Below the pieces are notes generated by a model that did not search any database, was not told the origin of the DNA, and saw nothing but the letters and a program-made list of their open reading frames with translations. This document shows positions 51,558 to 59,527 of a stretch of DNA of 64,000 nucleotides, piece after piece (position 1 is the first letter of the stretch; every line of letters begins with the position of its first letter). Source of the stretch: Streptomyces lucensis JCM 4490 (lineage in GTDB: Bacteria; Actinomycetota; Actinomycetes; Streptomycetales; Streptomycetaceae); the NCBI RefSeq assembly GCF_014650035.1, contig NZ_BMUE01000010.1:124001-188000 (forward strand), read 5' to 3'. A program made the translations under genes and the position numbers.

Positions 51558-52862
51558 GTGGCGAACCCGCCGATGAACGTGGCGCGCCTGGCCGCCGTGG
51601 ACGCGGCGCAGGCGGCGCGGGTGCTGAGCGAGGTGCGTGAGGCCGCACTCGCCGGCCGACGTGCGCGGGTGCCGCCGCGGCCGGTGATCGAGCAGTCCTG
51701 GGGGCGGATGCTGCGCAGCGGGGTCGATCCCGAGCACGACTTCAGATCGGGACTGCTGCCCGCCGACGAAGTGCGGCGCCGGCGCGAGGAGTCACCGCTG
51801 CGGCACGTCCTGCCGGTGCTGCGCGAGGGTCTGCTTTCGGTCGCGGACGTGGCCCGGCACATCATGGTCGTGGCGGACGCCGAGGGGCGCGTGCTGTGGC
51901 GGGAGGGGTCGCGGCCGGTGCTGCGCAAGGCGGACGGTCTCGGTTTTGAACTGGGCGCGGACTGGCGTGAGGACGTCGTCGGCACCAACGGGGTGGGCAC
52001 CCCGGTGGTCGTGCGAAGACCCGTGCAGGTCTTCGCCGGCGAGCACTTCGTGCGCTCGCAGACGTCCTGGACGTGCACCGGCGCCCCCATCACCGACCCC
52101 AGGGACGGCCGGCTGATCGGTGTCGTGGACGTCAGCGGCCCGCTGGAGACCATGCACCCGGCGACCCTGGCCTGGGTGGACTCGGTGGCCAAGCTCGCCG
52201 AGGCGCGGCTGCGGGAACTGCACCTGGTCCAGCTGGAGCGGCTGCGGGCGGTGGCGGCGCCCGTGCTGGCCCGCCTGGCGGGGCGGGCGCTGGCGGTGGA
52301 CGGGGACGGCTGGGTGGCGGCGGTGACCGGGATGCCGTACGTGCGGCGGGTGGCGCTGCCCAAGTCGCTGTCACCCGGCCACCGGTGGCTGCCCTCGCTC
52401 GGCTCGTGCGCGGTGGAGCCGCTGGCCGGGGGCTGGTTGCTGCGGGCGGACGGCGAACCGCCCGCCACCGCCGCCGTCAAAGTCGTGCTGGACTTCGCCC
52501 GGCCGGGGCGCAGGACACTGACGGTCGAGTCCGCGGCGGGCTCCTGGTCCCGGCAACTGAGTCCGCGGCATGCCGAGTTGCTGTTCCTGCTCACCGAGAA
52601 CCCGTCCGGGCGAGGTGCGGCGGACCTCGCGGAGGACCTGTTCGGCGATCCCACCAGAACGGTGACCGTACGCGCGGAGATGTCCCGGATCAGGCGCTAC
52701 CTCGGGCAGCTCCTGCGGCACCGGCCCTACCGCCTGAGCGAGGAGACGGAGGTCGAGGTGCTGCTCCCCCACGACCCCCGGGACCTGCTCCCCCAGTCGA
52801 CGGCACCGGCGGTGGCCCGCAGACGGCCGGCCGCGCGGGACGAGGGGCCGGTGCGGTCCTGA
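51558..52862 (+). CDS. GAF-domain transcriptional regulator (AcoR-like sensor part, no sigma-54 ATPase)
   Basis: 434 residues from GTG 51558, with GGGAGGA 7 bp upstream. The N-terminal part matches AcoR-type activators: PRPVIEQSWGRMLRSGVDPE, then a GAF domain with GLGFELGADWREDVVGTNGV, GEHFVRSQTSWTCTGAPI and DPRDGRLIGVVDVSGPL. The central AAA+ ATPase of sigma-54 activators is missing, as expected where sigma-54 is absent. The C-terminus has a winged-helix-like region (LSPRHAELLFLLTENPSGRG, VTVRAEMSRIRRYLGQLLRH). It may control aldehyde, alcohol or acetoin use; no such gene lies nearby. Confidence 0.9.
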   Translation: MANPPMNVARLAAVDAAQAARVLSEVREAALAGRRARVPPRPVIEQSWGRMLRSGVDPEHDFRSGLLPADEVRRRREESPLRHVLPVLREGLLSVADVARHIMVVADAEGRVLWREGSRPVLRKADGLGFELGADWREDVVGTNGVGTPVVVRRPVQVFAGEHFVRSQTSWTCTGAPITDPRDGRLIGVVDVSGPLETMHPATLAWVDSVAKLAEARLRELHLVQLERLRAVAAPVLARLAGRALAVDGDGWVAAVTGMPYVRRVALPKSLSPGHRWLPSLGSCAVEPLAGGWLLRADGEPPATAAVKVVLDFARPGRRTLTVESAAGSWSRQLSPRHAELLFLLTENPSGRGAADLAEDLFGDPTRTVTVRAEMSRIRRYLGQLLRHRPYRLSEETEVEVLLPHDPRDLLPQSTAPAVARRRPAARDEGPVRS

Positions 52863-52905
52863 CCGCGCCCGGCCACGCCGACTGCGCGTGCGTTCAGCAT
52901 ATTTG

Positions 52906-52955
52906 CGGGGTCTTGGCCCCGCACGGCCCGTTGCTGCCGTAGCATCCCCTACGGG
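52906..52955. terminator. Two small hairpins after GAF regulator
   Basis: GCGGGG-TCTTGG-CCCCGC (52906-52923) and CCGTAG-CATCCC-CTACGG (52938-52955) are each 6-bp stems with 6-nt loops. They lie between the GAF regulator gene and the next gene, and may end the former or shape the leader of the latter. Confidence 0.4.
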
Positions 52956-53021
52956 CCTCCCCACCTGTCCCTCGGTCAACGTACGGACCGCCAGGCGCAG
53001 TTGGCCCGCCCGGGAGGAGAC

Positions 53022-54353
53022 ATGAAGCAACGCGGCAGACACCGCAGACGCAGACGGGGCGCGGCGGTACGGGCGTTCCTGACCGGGACCGCGCTGGCGC
53101 TCACCGCCGCGGCCACCCTGATCAGCGTGTCCCAGGCCGACGTCGCCACCGGCCCGGGCGCGCTCAAGCCGCTGACCTCCCCGGCGGACACCGGTGCGCT
53201 CCGCCTCCAGGAGCACATGGTTCCCGGCCGCACGCTGAACCGCCTCTCCGCCGCGATGGGCCGCCCGGTCGGCGTGGACACCGTACTCGACAGCGCCGAC
53301 CGTTCCATGGGCACCGGAGCCGACTGCTCCGCCACGGACCGCGCGTCCCTGCCCGTGGCCCCCGCCGCCACCCGCGCCTACTGCTGGGATCCGTCCGACG
53401 CGGTCTCCACCGCCTGGCGGCCCGCCTCGGTGGCCACCTCCGGCGACGCCGCCGACGGCGTGCGGGGCACCCACCGGGTGATCCTCAGCGGCTGGACCCA
53501 CAGCACCGCCACCGGCCGCGCCGCCGAGCGCGGCCTCGCCCGGGTCGCCTTCGTCGACGCCGACGACCTCGGCCACCTCTCCTACCGCTGGGCGTTGCTG
53601 GTGGTGCCGGTGCGGGGCGGCCGGGACTACCGGGGCCTGGACTCCGGAATCTCCGGGATGGTCTGGCACCGGGACAAGCTGCTGGTGACCACCACGGCCG
53701 GCAGCGCCGACGCGCTCTACGTCTACGACCTCGACCGCATCCAGCGCACCACGGTCGACGGACCCGCGATCGGCCGGGTGGCCGGGGGCTGGTCGGCCGA
53801 CGGCTACCGGTACGTGCTGCCCGCGGTCGGCTCCTACCGCTTCACCTCCGGCCGCTGCGCACCCTCCGGGCCGCCCTGTCCCGGCGCGCTCGCCCTCGAC
53901 GGCGCGACGGGGCCCGGCGGCCTGGTCGCCGCGGAGTGGACCGCTCCCGGCAGCGACCGGCCCGCCCGCCTGTGGCGGTACGCCTTCCGCACGGCCCCCG
54001 AGCACGGCGGGCCGCTCGCCGCTGACCCGGCGGGCCGGGTGGACGCGGCGGAGGCCTACCGGACCCGGGCGGCCGGGATCCGCGGAGTGCTGCCGGACCG
54101 GCGGGCGGGCGCGGCGGGCGCGTCCTGGTATCTGGGACAGCTGCCCGCCTCGCGGGACGGACACGGGAGCCTGTGGCGGCAGGACCGCGAGGGCGCGCGG
54201 GCGGCCCACTGCGGCGCGGACGCCTCGCACCGCTGCTGGGCGCAGGCGGCGGGGTCCCTCTCCTACGGGCGGGGGACGGGCGAGGTGTGGTCCCTGTCGG
54301 ACCGGATGCTCTTCACCCTGCCGCTGACGGCGCTGGAGCGTTCCCTGGGGTGA
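53022..54353 (+). CDS. Secreted protein of unknown function
   Basis: 443 residues from ATG 53022, with GGGAGGAG 3-4 bp upstream. A strongly basic N-region (KQRGRHRRRRRG) and hydrophobic core (FLTGTALALTAAATLISVSQA) form a signal peptide. The mature part has repeated beta-rich blocks with Trp and Gly (SGISGMVWHRDKLLVTTTAG, ALYVYDLDRIQR, GRVAGGWSADGYRYVLPAVG, GSLSYGRGTGEVWSLSDRM), suggestive of a beta-propeller-like fold, and a few Cys pairs for disulfides. No catalytic motif recognised. Stands alone. Confidence 0.85.
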   Translation: MKQRGRHRRRRRGAAVRAFLTGTALALTAAATLISVSQADVATGPGALKPLTSPADTGALRLQEHMVPGRTLNRLSAAMGRPVGVDTVLDSADRSMGTGADCSATDRASLPVAPAATRAYCWDPSDAVSTAWRPASVATSGDAADGVRGTHRVILSGWTHSTATGRAAERGLARVAFVDADDLGHLSYRWALLVVPVRGGRDYRGLDSGISGMVWHRDKLLVTTTAGSADALYVYDLDRIQRTTVDGPAIGRVAGGWSADGYRYVLPAVGSYRFTSGRCAPSGPPCPGALALDGATGPGGLVAAEWTAPGSDRPARLWRYAFRTAPEHGGPLAADPAGRVDAAEAYRTRAAGIRGVLPDRRAGAAGASWYLGQLPASRDGHGSLWRQDREGARAAHCGADASHRCWAQAAGSLSYGRGTGEVWSLSDRMLFTLPLTALERSLG

Positions 54354-54419
54354 GCCGGGCCCGCACAGGGTGGCCCGGTCCGTCGACAGATCCGGCGCCG
54401 GGATGATTCCCTGGCCGGC

Positions 54420-54992
54420 ATGAGCAGCATCCCCGTCACCACCTGGTCCCTGGAGCAGACGTCGCCGGCCGACCTCCTGCCCGCCGTCGCCCCCGGGGGC
54501 GACGTGCGGATCGTCCGCGCCGAGGTCCCCTCCCCCGAGTTCAGCCGCTTCCTGTACGCCTCGGTCGGCGGCGACATCCAGTGGATCGACCGGCTCGGCT
54601 GGAGCCACGCCCGCTGGCGGGAGCACCTTGACCGGCCGGGCGTGGAGACCTGGGTCGCCTACGAGCGGGGCACGCCGGCCGGGTACGTCGAGCTGGAAGC
54701 CCAGGACGAGGGCGCGGTGGAGATCGTCTACTTCGGCCTCCTCCCGGGCTTCCGGGGCCGGCGCATCGGCGGGCACCTGCTGTCGTACGGCACGGCCCGC
54801 GCCTGGGACCTGGCCGAGCGGTGGCCCGGGCGCACGCCGACCAAGCGGGTGTGGCTGCACACCTGCAGCCTGGACGGCGAGCACGCGATGGACAACTACC
54901 GGCGGCGCGGGTTCAAGCTGTTCGACACCGAGGTGCGGACGCAGCCCGACGTGCCGACACCCGGACCCTGGCCCGGCGCGTACCCCGCCTGA
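54420..54992 (+). CDS. GNAT-family N-acetyltransferase
   Basis: 190 residues from ATG 54420. The acetyl-CoA site is VYFGLLPGFRGRRIGGHLLS (R-G-x-x-G pattern RGRRIGG). Other elements of the fold are TWVAYERGTPAGYVELEAQD and RVWLHTCSLDGEHAMDNYRRR then GFKLF. It transfers acetyl from acetyl-CoA to an amine of an unknown small molecule or protein. The gene ends 41 bp before a long inverted repeat that opens the sulfur-operon control region. Confidence 0.93.
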   Translation: MSSIPVTTWSLEQTSPADLLPAVAPGGDVRIVRAEVPSPEFSRFLYASVGGDIQWIDRLGWSHARWREHLDRPGVETWVAYERGTPAGYVELEAQDEGAVEIVYFGLLPGFRGRRIGGHLLSYGTARAWDLAERWPGRTPTKRVWLHTCSLDGEHAMDNYRRRGFKLFDTEVRTQPDVPTPGPWPGAYPA

Positions 54993-55032
54993 CCCCGCCG
55001 GGACAAGCCTCCCCGCGGCACATGTGAGCGAC

Positions 55033-55067
55033 GACACCCTTGTCCCATACTTCGGGACAAGGGTGTC
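55033..55067. promoter_or_regulatory. 14-bp perfect inverted repeat before the sulfur operon
   Basis: GACACCCTTGTCCC (55033-55046) pairs with GGGACAAGGGTGTC (55054-55067) across ATACTTC. It is either the terminator of the acetyltransferase gene or an operator at the sulfur-operon promoter; a CATGAT word at 55070-55075 could be the -10. It lacks a T tract and lies 54 bp before the leader peptide, which favours an operator. Confidence 0.55.
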
Positions 55068-55120
55068 CGCATGATGGACGAAGCTGGACTGTGTCCAGAT
55101 CGCCGTGACAGGCTTCCGCC

Positions 55121-55204
55121 ATGTCCGGAACTGGAATTGCCTTGGTGAGTCGGCGGCACGTCGACCTCGGCCGCATGTCCAGCGCCATCTGTCCGGCGAG
55201 CTGA
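55121..55204 (+). CDS. Leader peptide of the sulfate-assimilation operon
   Basis: 27 residues, ATG 55121 to TGA 55202-55204, containing SRRHVDLGRMSSAIC followed by PAS. It matches the 'RRHVDL...C' putative leader peptides recalled from before sulfur-metabolism genes in actinomycetes. The single Cys codon (TGT 55190-55192) lies three codons before the stop, which overlaps the left arm of the terminator at 55194-55234. Translation, not the peptide, is likely the function. Confidence 0.82.
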   Translation: MSGTGIALVSRRHVDLGRMSSAICPAS

Positions 55205-55234
55205 GCCCGCAGCACCGCCGAGACCTCTCTTTTT
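55194..55234 (+). terminator. Attenuator hairpin with T tract
   Basis: CGGCG-A-GCTG (55194-55203) pairs with CAGC-AC-CGCCG (55210-55220), followed by TCTCTTTTT (55226-55234). The left arm includes part of the leader stop codon. A ribosome halted at the Cys codon would cover the left arm and allow read-through into the sulfite reductase gene. Confidence 0.72.
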
Positions 55235-55351
55235 CTGATCCCTGCCCGCGCAACGACGCGCACGTATGCCCGCACGCGCCCGTACGCGCCCGCATCCGCT
55301 CGTACGCGCTGGTCAGAGCACGCTTCCCGCCTGTCCCGAAGGACGTAGAAC

Positions 55352-57049
55352 ATGGCCGCCAACCCGCAGAACCCTGCCGCCTCCGCGCCCCGCCGCAAGG
55401 TGAGTCGTCACCGCGGTGAGGGTCAGTGGGCCGCGGGTCACTTCACCCCGCTCAACGGCAACGAGCAGGTCAAGAAGGACGACGACGGTCTCAATGTGCG
55501 GACACGCATTGAGACGATCTACTCCAAGCGCGGTTTCGACTCGATCGACCCCAGCGATCTGCGGGGCCGGATGCGCTGGTGGGGGCTGTACACCCAGCGA
55601 CGTCCCGGGATCGACGGCGGCAAGACCGCGATCCTGGAGCCGGAGGAGCTGGACGACACTTACTTCATGCTCCGCGTCCGTATCGACGGCGGCGCGCTCA
55701 CGACCCGTCAGCTGCGGGTGATCGGTGAGATCTCACAGGAGTTCGCGCGGGGCACCGCGGACATCACCGACCGGCAGAACGTCCAGTACCACTGGATCCG
55801 GATCGAGGACGTGCCCGAGATCTGGAACCGGCTGGAGGGCGTGGGCCTGTCCACGGTCACCGCGTGCGGCGACACGCCGCGCGTGATGATCGGTTCTCCG
55901 GTGGCGGGCATCGCCGAGGACGAGATCATCGACGCCACGCCCGCGCTGGAGGAGATGAAGCGTCGCGTCCTGAACAACCCGGCGTACTCCAACCTCCCGC
56001 GCAAGTTCAAGACGGCCATCTCCGGTTCGCCGCTGCTGGACGTCGTGCACGAGATCAACGACGTCGCGTTCGTGGGCGTGCGGCACCCCGAGCACGGCCC
56101 CGGCTTCGACGTGTGGGTCGGCGGCGGTCTGTCCACCAACCCCAAGCTCGGTGTGCGGCTCGGCGCCTGGGTGCCGCTCGACGAGGTCCCGGACGTCTAC
56201 GAGGGCGTCATCTCCATCTTCCGTGACTACGGCTACCGCCGGCTGCGCAACCGCGCCCGCCTGAAGTTCCTCGTCGCCGACTGGGGTGCGGAGAAGTTCC
56301 GTCAGGTGCTGGAGGACGAGTACCTCGGGCGCGCACTGACCGACGGCCCCGCGCCCGAGCAGCCGGTGCAGCGGTGGCGCGACCACATCGGTGTGCACCG
56401 GCAGCAGGACGGCCGGTTCTACGTCGGGTTCGCCCCGCGTGTCGGCCGCGTCGACGGCGCCACGCTGACGAAGGTCGCCGACCTCGCGGAGGCGCACGGC
56501 TCCGGCCGGGTGCGCACCACCGTCGAGCAGAAGATGATCATTCTGGACGTCGAGGAGGGGCAGGTCGACTCGCTGGTCGACGGCCTGGAGGCGCTGGACC
56601 TCACCGCCCGGCCGTCCTCCTTCCGGCGCGGCACCATGGCCTGCACCGGCATCGAGTTCTGCAAGCTCGCCATCGTCGAGACCAAGCAGCGCGGTGCGCA
56701 GCTGATCGACGAACTGGAGCGCCGCCTGCCGGAGTTCGACGAGCCGATCACCATCAACCTCAACGGCTGCCCGAACGCCTGCGCCCGTATCCAGGTGGCG
56801 GACATCGGCCTCAAGGGCCAGCTGGTCCTCGACGACCGGGGCGAGCAGGTCGAGGGCTACCAGGTGCACCTGGGCGGCGCGCTCGGCCTGGAGGCCGGCT
56901 TCGGCCGCAAGGTGCGCGGTCTGAAGGTCACGTCGGAGGAACTGCCCGACTACATCGAGCGGGTGCTGGGGCGCTACCTGGCCGGGCGCGAGGACGGCGA
57001 GCGGTTCGCCGCCTGGGCGGCGCGGGCCTCCGAGGAGGAGCTGTCGTGA
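55352..57049 (+). CDS. Ferredoxin-dependent sulfite (nitrite/sulfite) reductase
   Basis: 565 residues; AAGGAC lies before ATG 55352. The siroheme/[4Fe-4S] site has Cys431 and Cys437 (ACTGIEFC), and Cys473 and Cys477 (NLNGCPNAC). Two half-domains each show the ferredoxin-like repeat (LTTRQLRVIGEISQEFARGT, ATLTKVADLAEAHGSGRVRT). Tyr80 (WWGLYTQ) and Cys172 (TACGDT) sit 92 residues apart, as do Tyr69 and Cys161 that are cross-linked in M. tuberculosis SirA, so the same adduct is likely. It reduces sulfite to sulfide with six electrons from ferredoxin. First structural gene of the operon. Confidence 0.96.
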   Translation: MAANPQNPAASAPRRKVSRHRGEGQWAAGHFTPLNGNEQVKKDDDGLNVRTRIETIYSKRGFDSIDPSDLRGRMRWWGLYTQRRPGIDGGKTAILEPEELDDTYFMLRVRIDGGALTTRQLRVIGEISQEFARGTADITDRQNVQYHWIRIEDVPEIWNRLEGVGLSTVTACGDTPRVMIGSPVAGIAEDEIIDATPALEEMKRRVLNNPAYSNLPRKFKTAISGSPLLDVVHEINDVAFVGVRHPEHGPGFDVWVGGGLSTNPKLGVRLGAWVPLDEVPDVYEGVISIFRDYGYRRLRNRARLKFLVADWGAEKFRQVLEDEYLGRALTDGPAPEQPVQRWRDHIGVHRQQDGRFYVGFAPRVGRVDGATLTKVADLAEAHGSGRVRTTVEQKMIILDVEEGQVDSLVDGLEALDLTARPSSFRRGTMACTGIEFCKLAIVETKQRGAQLIDELERRLPEFDEPITINLNGCPNACARIQVADIGLKGQLVLDDRGEQVEGYQVHLGGALGLEAGFGRKVRGLKVTSEELPDYIERVLGRYLAGREDGERFAAWAARASEEELS

Positions 57050-57228
57050 CGGAGCGTGCCGCGCCCTTCCACTGCCCGTACTGCGGCGACGAGGACCTGC
57101 GTCCGAGCGAGCAGGGCCACGGCGCCTGGGAATGCGGGGCGTGCAACCGCGCTTTCCAGCTGAAGTTCCTCGGGCTGCTCGCCCGGGGGCTCCAGCGAGC
57201 CGACAACGGAGGGGACGAGCGGATATGA
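57046..57228 (+). CDS. 60-residue zinc-ribbon protein of the sulfur operon
   Basis: GTG 57046 overlaps the sulfite reductase stop (GTGA), and the stop overlaps ATG 57225 of cysH (ATGA). Two Cys-x2-Cys knuckles, HCPYCGDED and WECGACNRAF, form a rubredoxin-like zinc ribbon, followed by a short helix (KFLGLLARGLQRA). The position locks it between sulfite reductase and APS reductase, so a role as a small electron carrier or metal/iron-sulfur helper is possible. No function is proven. Confidence 0.88.
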   Translation: MTERAAPFHCPYCGDEDLRPSEQGHGAWECGACNRAFQLKFLGLLARGLQRADNGGDERI

Positions 57229-57935
57229 CGGTGACTCACAAGGAGCGCTCCGCCGAGGAGTTGAAGGCACTCGCCGAGCAGGCGGGCCGCGACCTGGAGG
57301 ACGCCTCCGCCCTGGAGATCCTGCGGTGGGCGGTGGACACCTTCGGCGCGGAGTTCTGCGTCACCTCCTCCATGGAGGACGCCGTGGTCGCCCACCTCGC
57401 CTCCCGCGTGCGCGGGGGAGTCGACGTCGTCTTCCTGGACACGGGCTACCACTTTCCGGAGACCATCGGCACCCGCGACGCGGTGGAGGCCGTGATGGAC
57501 GTCAACGTCATCACCCTCACACCGCGGCAGACGGTCGCCGAGCAGGACGCCGAGTACGGGCCGAAGCTGCACGACCGCGACCCCGACCTCTGCTGCAGGC
57601 TGCGCAAGGTCCAGCCGCTGGAGGAGGGGCTGAAGGGCTACCGGGCCTGGGCGACGGGCCTGCGCCGCGACGAGTCCCCGACCCGGGCGAACACCCCGGT
57701 CGTCGGCTGGGACGAGAAGCGGCAGAAGGTGAAGGTCTCCCCGATCGCCCGCTGGACCCAGGACGACGTGGACGCCTACGTCGCCGAACACGGCGTGCTC
57801 ACCAACCCGTTGCTGATGGACGGCTACCCCTCCATCGGCTGCGCCCCGTGCACCCGCCGGGTCCTGGAGGGCGAGGACGCGCGCGCCGGCCGCTGGGCGG
57901 GCCGCGCCAAGACCGAGTGCGGACTGCACGGATGA
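57225..57935 (+). CDS. cysH: Adenylyl-sulfate (APS) reductase
   Basis: 236 residues from ATG 57225. PP-loop-like ATP-pyrophosphatase fold: TSSMEDAVVAHLAS (P-loop SSMED), VVFLDTGYHFPET. The [4Fe-4S] ligands Cys123-Cys124 (DLCCRLRK) and Cys206-x2-Cys209 (GCAPC) mark the APS-using branch rather than PAPS-only enzymes. The catalytic Cys232 is in ECGLHG at the C-terminus. It reduces APS to sulfite with thioredoxin. ATGA-coupled to both neighbours. Confidence 0.95.
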   Translation: MTVTHKERSAEELKALAEQAGRDLEDASALEILRWAVDTFGAEFCVTSSMEDAVVAHLASRVRGGVDVVFLDTGYHFPETIGTRDAVEAVMDVNVITLTPRQTVAEQDAEYGPKLHDRDPDLCCRLRKVQPLEEGLKGYRAWATGLRRDESPTRANTPVVGWDEKRQKVKVSPIARWTQDDVDAYVAEHGVLTNPLLMDGYPSIGCAPCTRRVLEGEDARAGRWAGRAKTECGLHG

Positions 57936-58498
57936 CGACCGATCAGATTCAGGAGAATCACGTGACGACCGGAGCCACCGTCTGGCTCACGGGGCTGCCG
58001 AGCGCCGGCAAGACCACCATCGCGCACGAGCTGGCGGGTCTGCTGCGCGCCGACGGCCACCGTGTCGAGGTGCTCGACGGCGACGAGATCCGCGAGTTCA
58101 TCTCGGCGGGCCTCGGCTTCTCCCGCGAGGACCGGCACACCAACGTGCAGCGCATCGGCTTCGTGGCCGAACTGCTCGCCCGCAACGGGGTCAAGGCGCT
58201 CGTGCCGGTGATCGCGCCGTACGCGGACAGCCGGGACGCGGTGCGGGGGCGGCACGAGGCGAACGCCACCCCGTACCTGGAGATCCATGTGGCGACCCCC
58301 GTCGAGGTGTGCAGCGAGCGGGATGTGAAGGGCCTGTACGCCAAGCAGGCGGCGGGCGAGCTGACCGGGCTCACCGGGGTCGACGACCCGTACGAGCAGC
58401 CGGAGAAGCCCGACCTGCGGATCGAGTCGCAGAACCAGACGGTCCAGGAGTCGGCGGCGGCCGTCCACGCACTGCTGAGCGAGAGGAGTCTGCTGTGA
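57932..58498 (+). CDS. cysC: Adenylylsulfate (APS) kinase
   Basis: 188 residues from ATG 57932, overlapping the cysH stop; GTG 57962 with AGGAG upstream is an alternative. Walker A GLPSAGKTTIAHELAGLL, the GDEIREFISAGLGFSREDRH region for APS binding, and the P-loop-kinase lid follow. It phosphorylates APS to PAPS at the 3' position. As APS reductase makes PAPS unnecessary for assimilation, PAPS is more likely used for sulfotransfer to natural products or regulation. Cytoplasmic. Confidence 0.94.
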   Translation: MTTDQIQENHVTTGATVWLTGLPSAGKTTIAHELAGLLRADGHRVEVLDGDEIREFISAGLGFSREDRHTNVQRIGFVAELLARNGVKALVPVIAPYADSRDAVRGRHEANATPYLEIHVATPVEVCSERDVKGLYAKQAAGELTGLTGVDDPYEQPEKPDLRIESQNQTVQESAAAVHALLSERSLL

Positions 58499-58593
58499 GC
58501 GACGCACGCGCGGCCGCCCGGCCGCGGACGACGACGATGGCCGCACCTCCGCACCGCGCGGGCGGAGAAGCGAACGAAAGGGACGCAGCATGA
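58495..58593 (+). CDS. 32-residue ORF coupled between cysC and cysD
   Basis: GTG 58495 overlaps the cysC stop (GTGA), and its TGA overlaps ATG 58590 of cysD (ATGA). The peptide is basic and disordered (ARAAARPRTTTM then GGEANERDAA). The double overlap suggests it is translated and carries ribosomes from cysC to cysD. It may be a coupling device with no protein function, or a small regulatory protein. Confidence 0.5.
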   Translation: MSDARAAARPRTTTMAAPPHRAGGEANERDAA

Positions 58594-59525
58594 CCACGGT
58601 CGCCAAGGTCGAGGAGGGCACCGGCAGCCCCTACGCGCTCTCGCACCTGGACGCGCTGGAGTCCGAGGCGGTGCACATCTTCCGCGAGGTGGCGGGGGAG
58701 TTCGAGAACCCGGTGATCCTGTTCTCCGGTGGCAAGGACTCCATCGTCATGCTGCACCTGGCGCTGAAGGCCTTCGCCCCGGCCGCGGTGCCCTTCTCGC
58801 TGCTGCACGTGGACACCGGACACAACTTCCCGGAGGTCCTTCAGTACCGGGACCGCGTGGTCGCCGCGCACGGGCTGCGCCTTCACGTCGCCTCCGTGCA
58901 GGACTACATCGACCGGGGTGTGCTCAAGGAGCGTGCCGACGGCACCCGCAACCCGCTGCAGACCCTCCCGCTCACGGAGAAGATCCAGAGCGAGAGGTTC
59001 GACGCCGTCTTCGGCGGCGGCCGGCGGGACGAGGAGAAGGCCCGCGCCAAGGAGCGGGTGTTCTCCCTGCGCGACGAGTTCTCGCAGTGGGACCCGCGCC
59101 GCCAGCGCCCGGAGCTGTGGAACCTGTACAACGGCCGGCACGCCCCCGGCGAGCACGTCCGGGTCTTCCCGCTGTCCAACTGGACCGAGCTGGACGTCTG
59201 GCAGTACATCGCCCGCGAGGGCATCGAGCTGCCGCAGATCTACTTCGCGCACGAGCGCGAGGTGTTCAAGCGGGACGGCATGTGGCTGACGGCCGGCGAG
59301 TGGGGCGGCCCGAAGGACGGCGAGACCGTCGTCAGGCGCCGGGTGCGCTACCGCACCGTGGGTGACATGTCCTGCACGGGCGCCGTCGACTCCGACGCGA
59401 CCACGCTGGATGCCGTGATCACCGAGATCGCCGCCTCCCGGCTGACCGAGCGCGGCGCGACCCGCGCCGACGACAAGCTCTCCGAGGCCGCGATGGAAGA
59501 CCGCAAGCGCGAGGGGTACTTCTAA
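58590..59525 (+). CDS. cysD: Sulfate adenylyltransferase subunit 2
   Basis: 311 residues from ATG 58590. PP-loop ATP-pyrophosphatase motif LFSGGKDSIVMLHLALKAF, LLHVDTGHNFPEVLQYRDR, and the conserved FGGGRRDEEKARAKERVFSL and FPLSNWTELDVWQYIA. It forms ATP sulfurylase with CysN, making APS from sulfate and ATP. The stop codon is 2 bp before the cysN start. The end KLSEAAMEDRKREGYF is typical. Confidence 0.96.
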   Translation: MTTVAKVEEGTGSPYALSHLDALESEAVHIFREVAGEFENPVILFSGGKDSIVMLHLALKAFAPAAVPFSLLHVDTGHNFPEVLQYRDRVVAAHGLRLHVASVQDYIDRGVLKERADGTRNPLQTLPLTEKIQSERFDAVFGGGRRDEEKARAKERVFSLRDEFSQWDPRRQRPELWNLYNGRHAPGEHVRVFPLSNWTELDVWQYIAREGIELPQIYFAHEREVFKRDGMWLTAGEWGGPKDGETVVRRRVRYRTVGDMSCTGAVDSDATTLDAVITEIAASRLTERGATRADDKLSEAAMEDRKREGYF

Positions 59526-59527
59526 GC

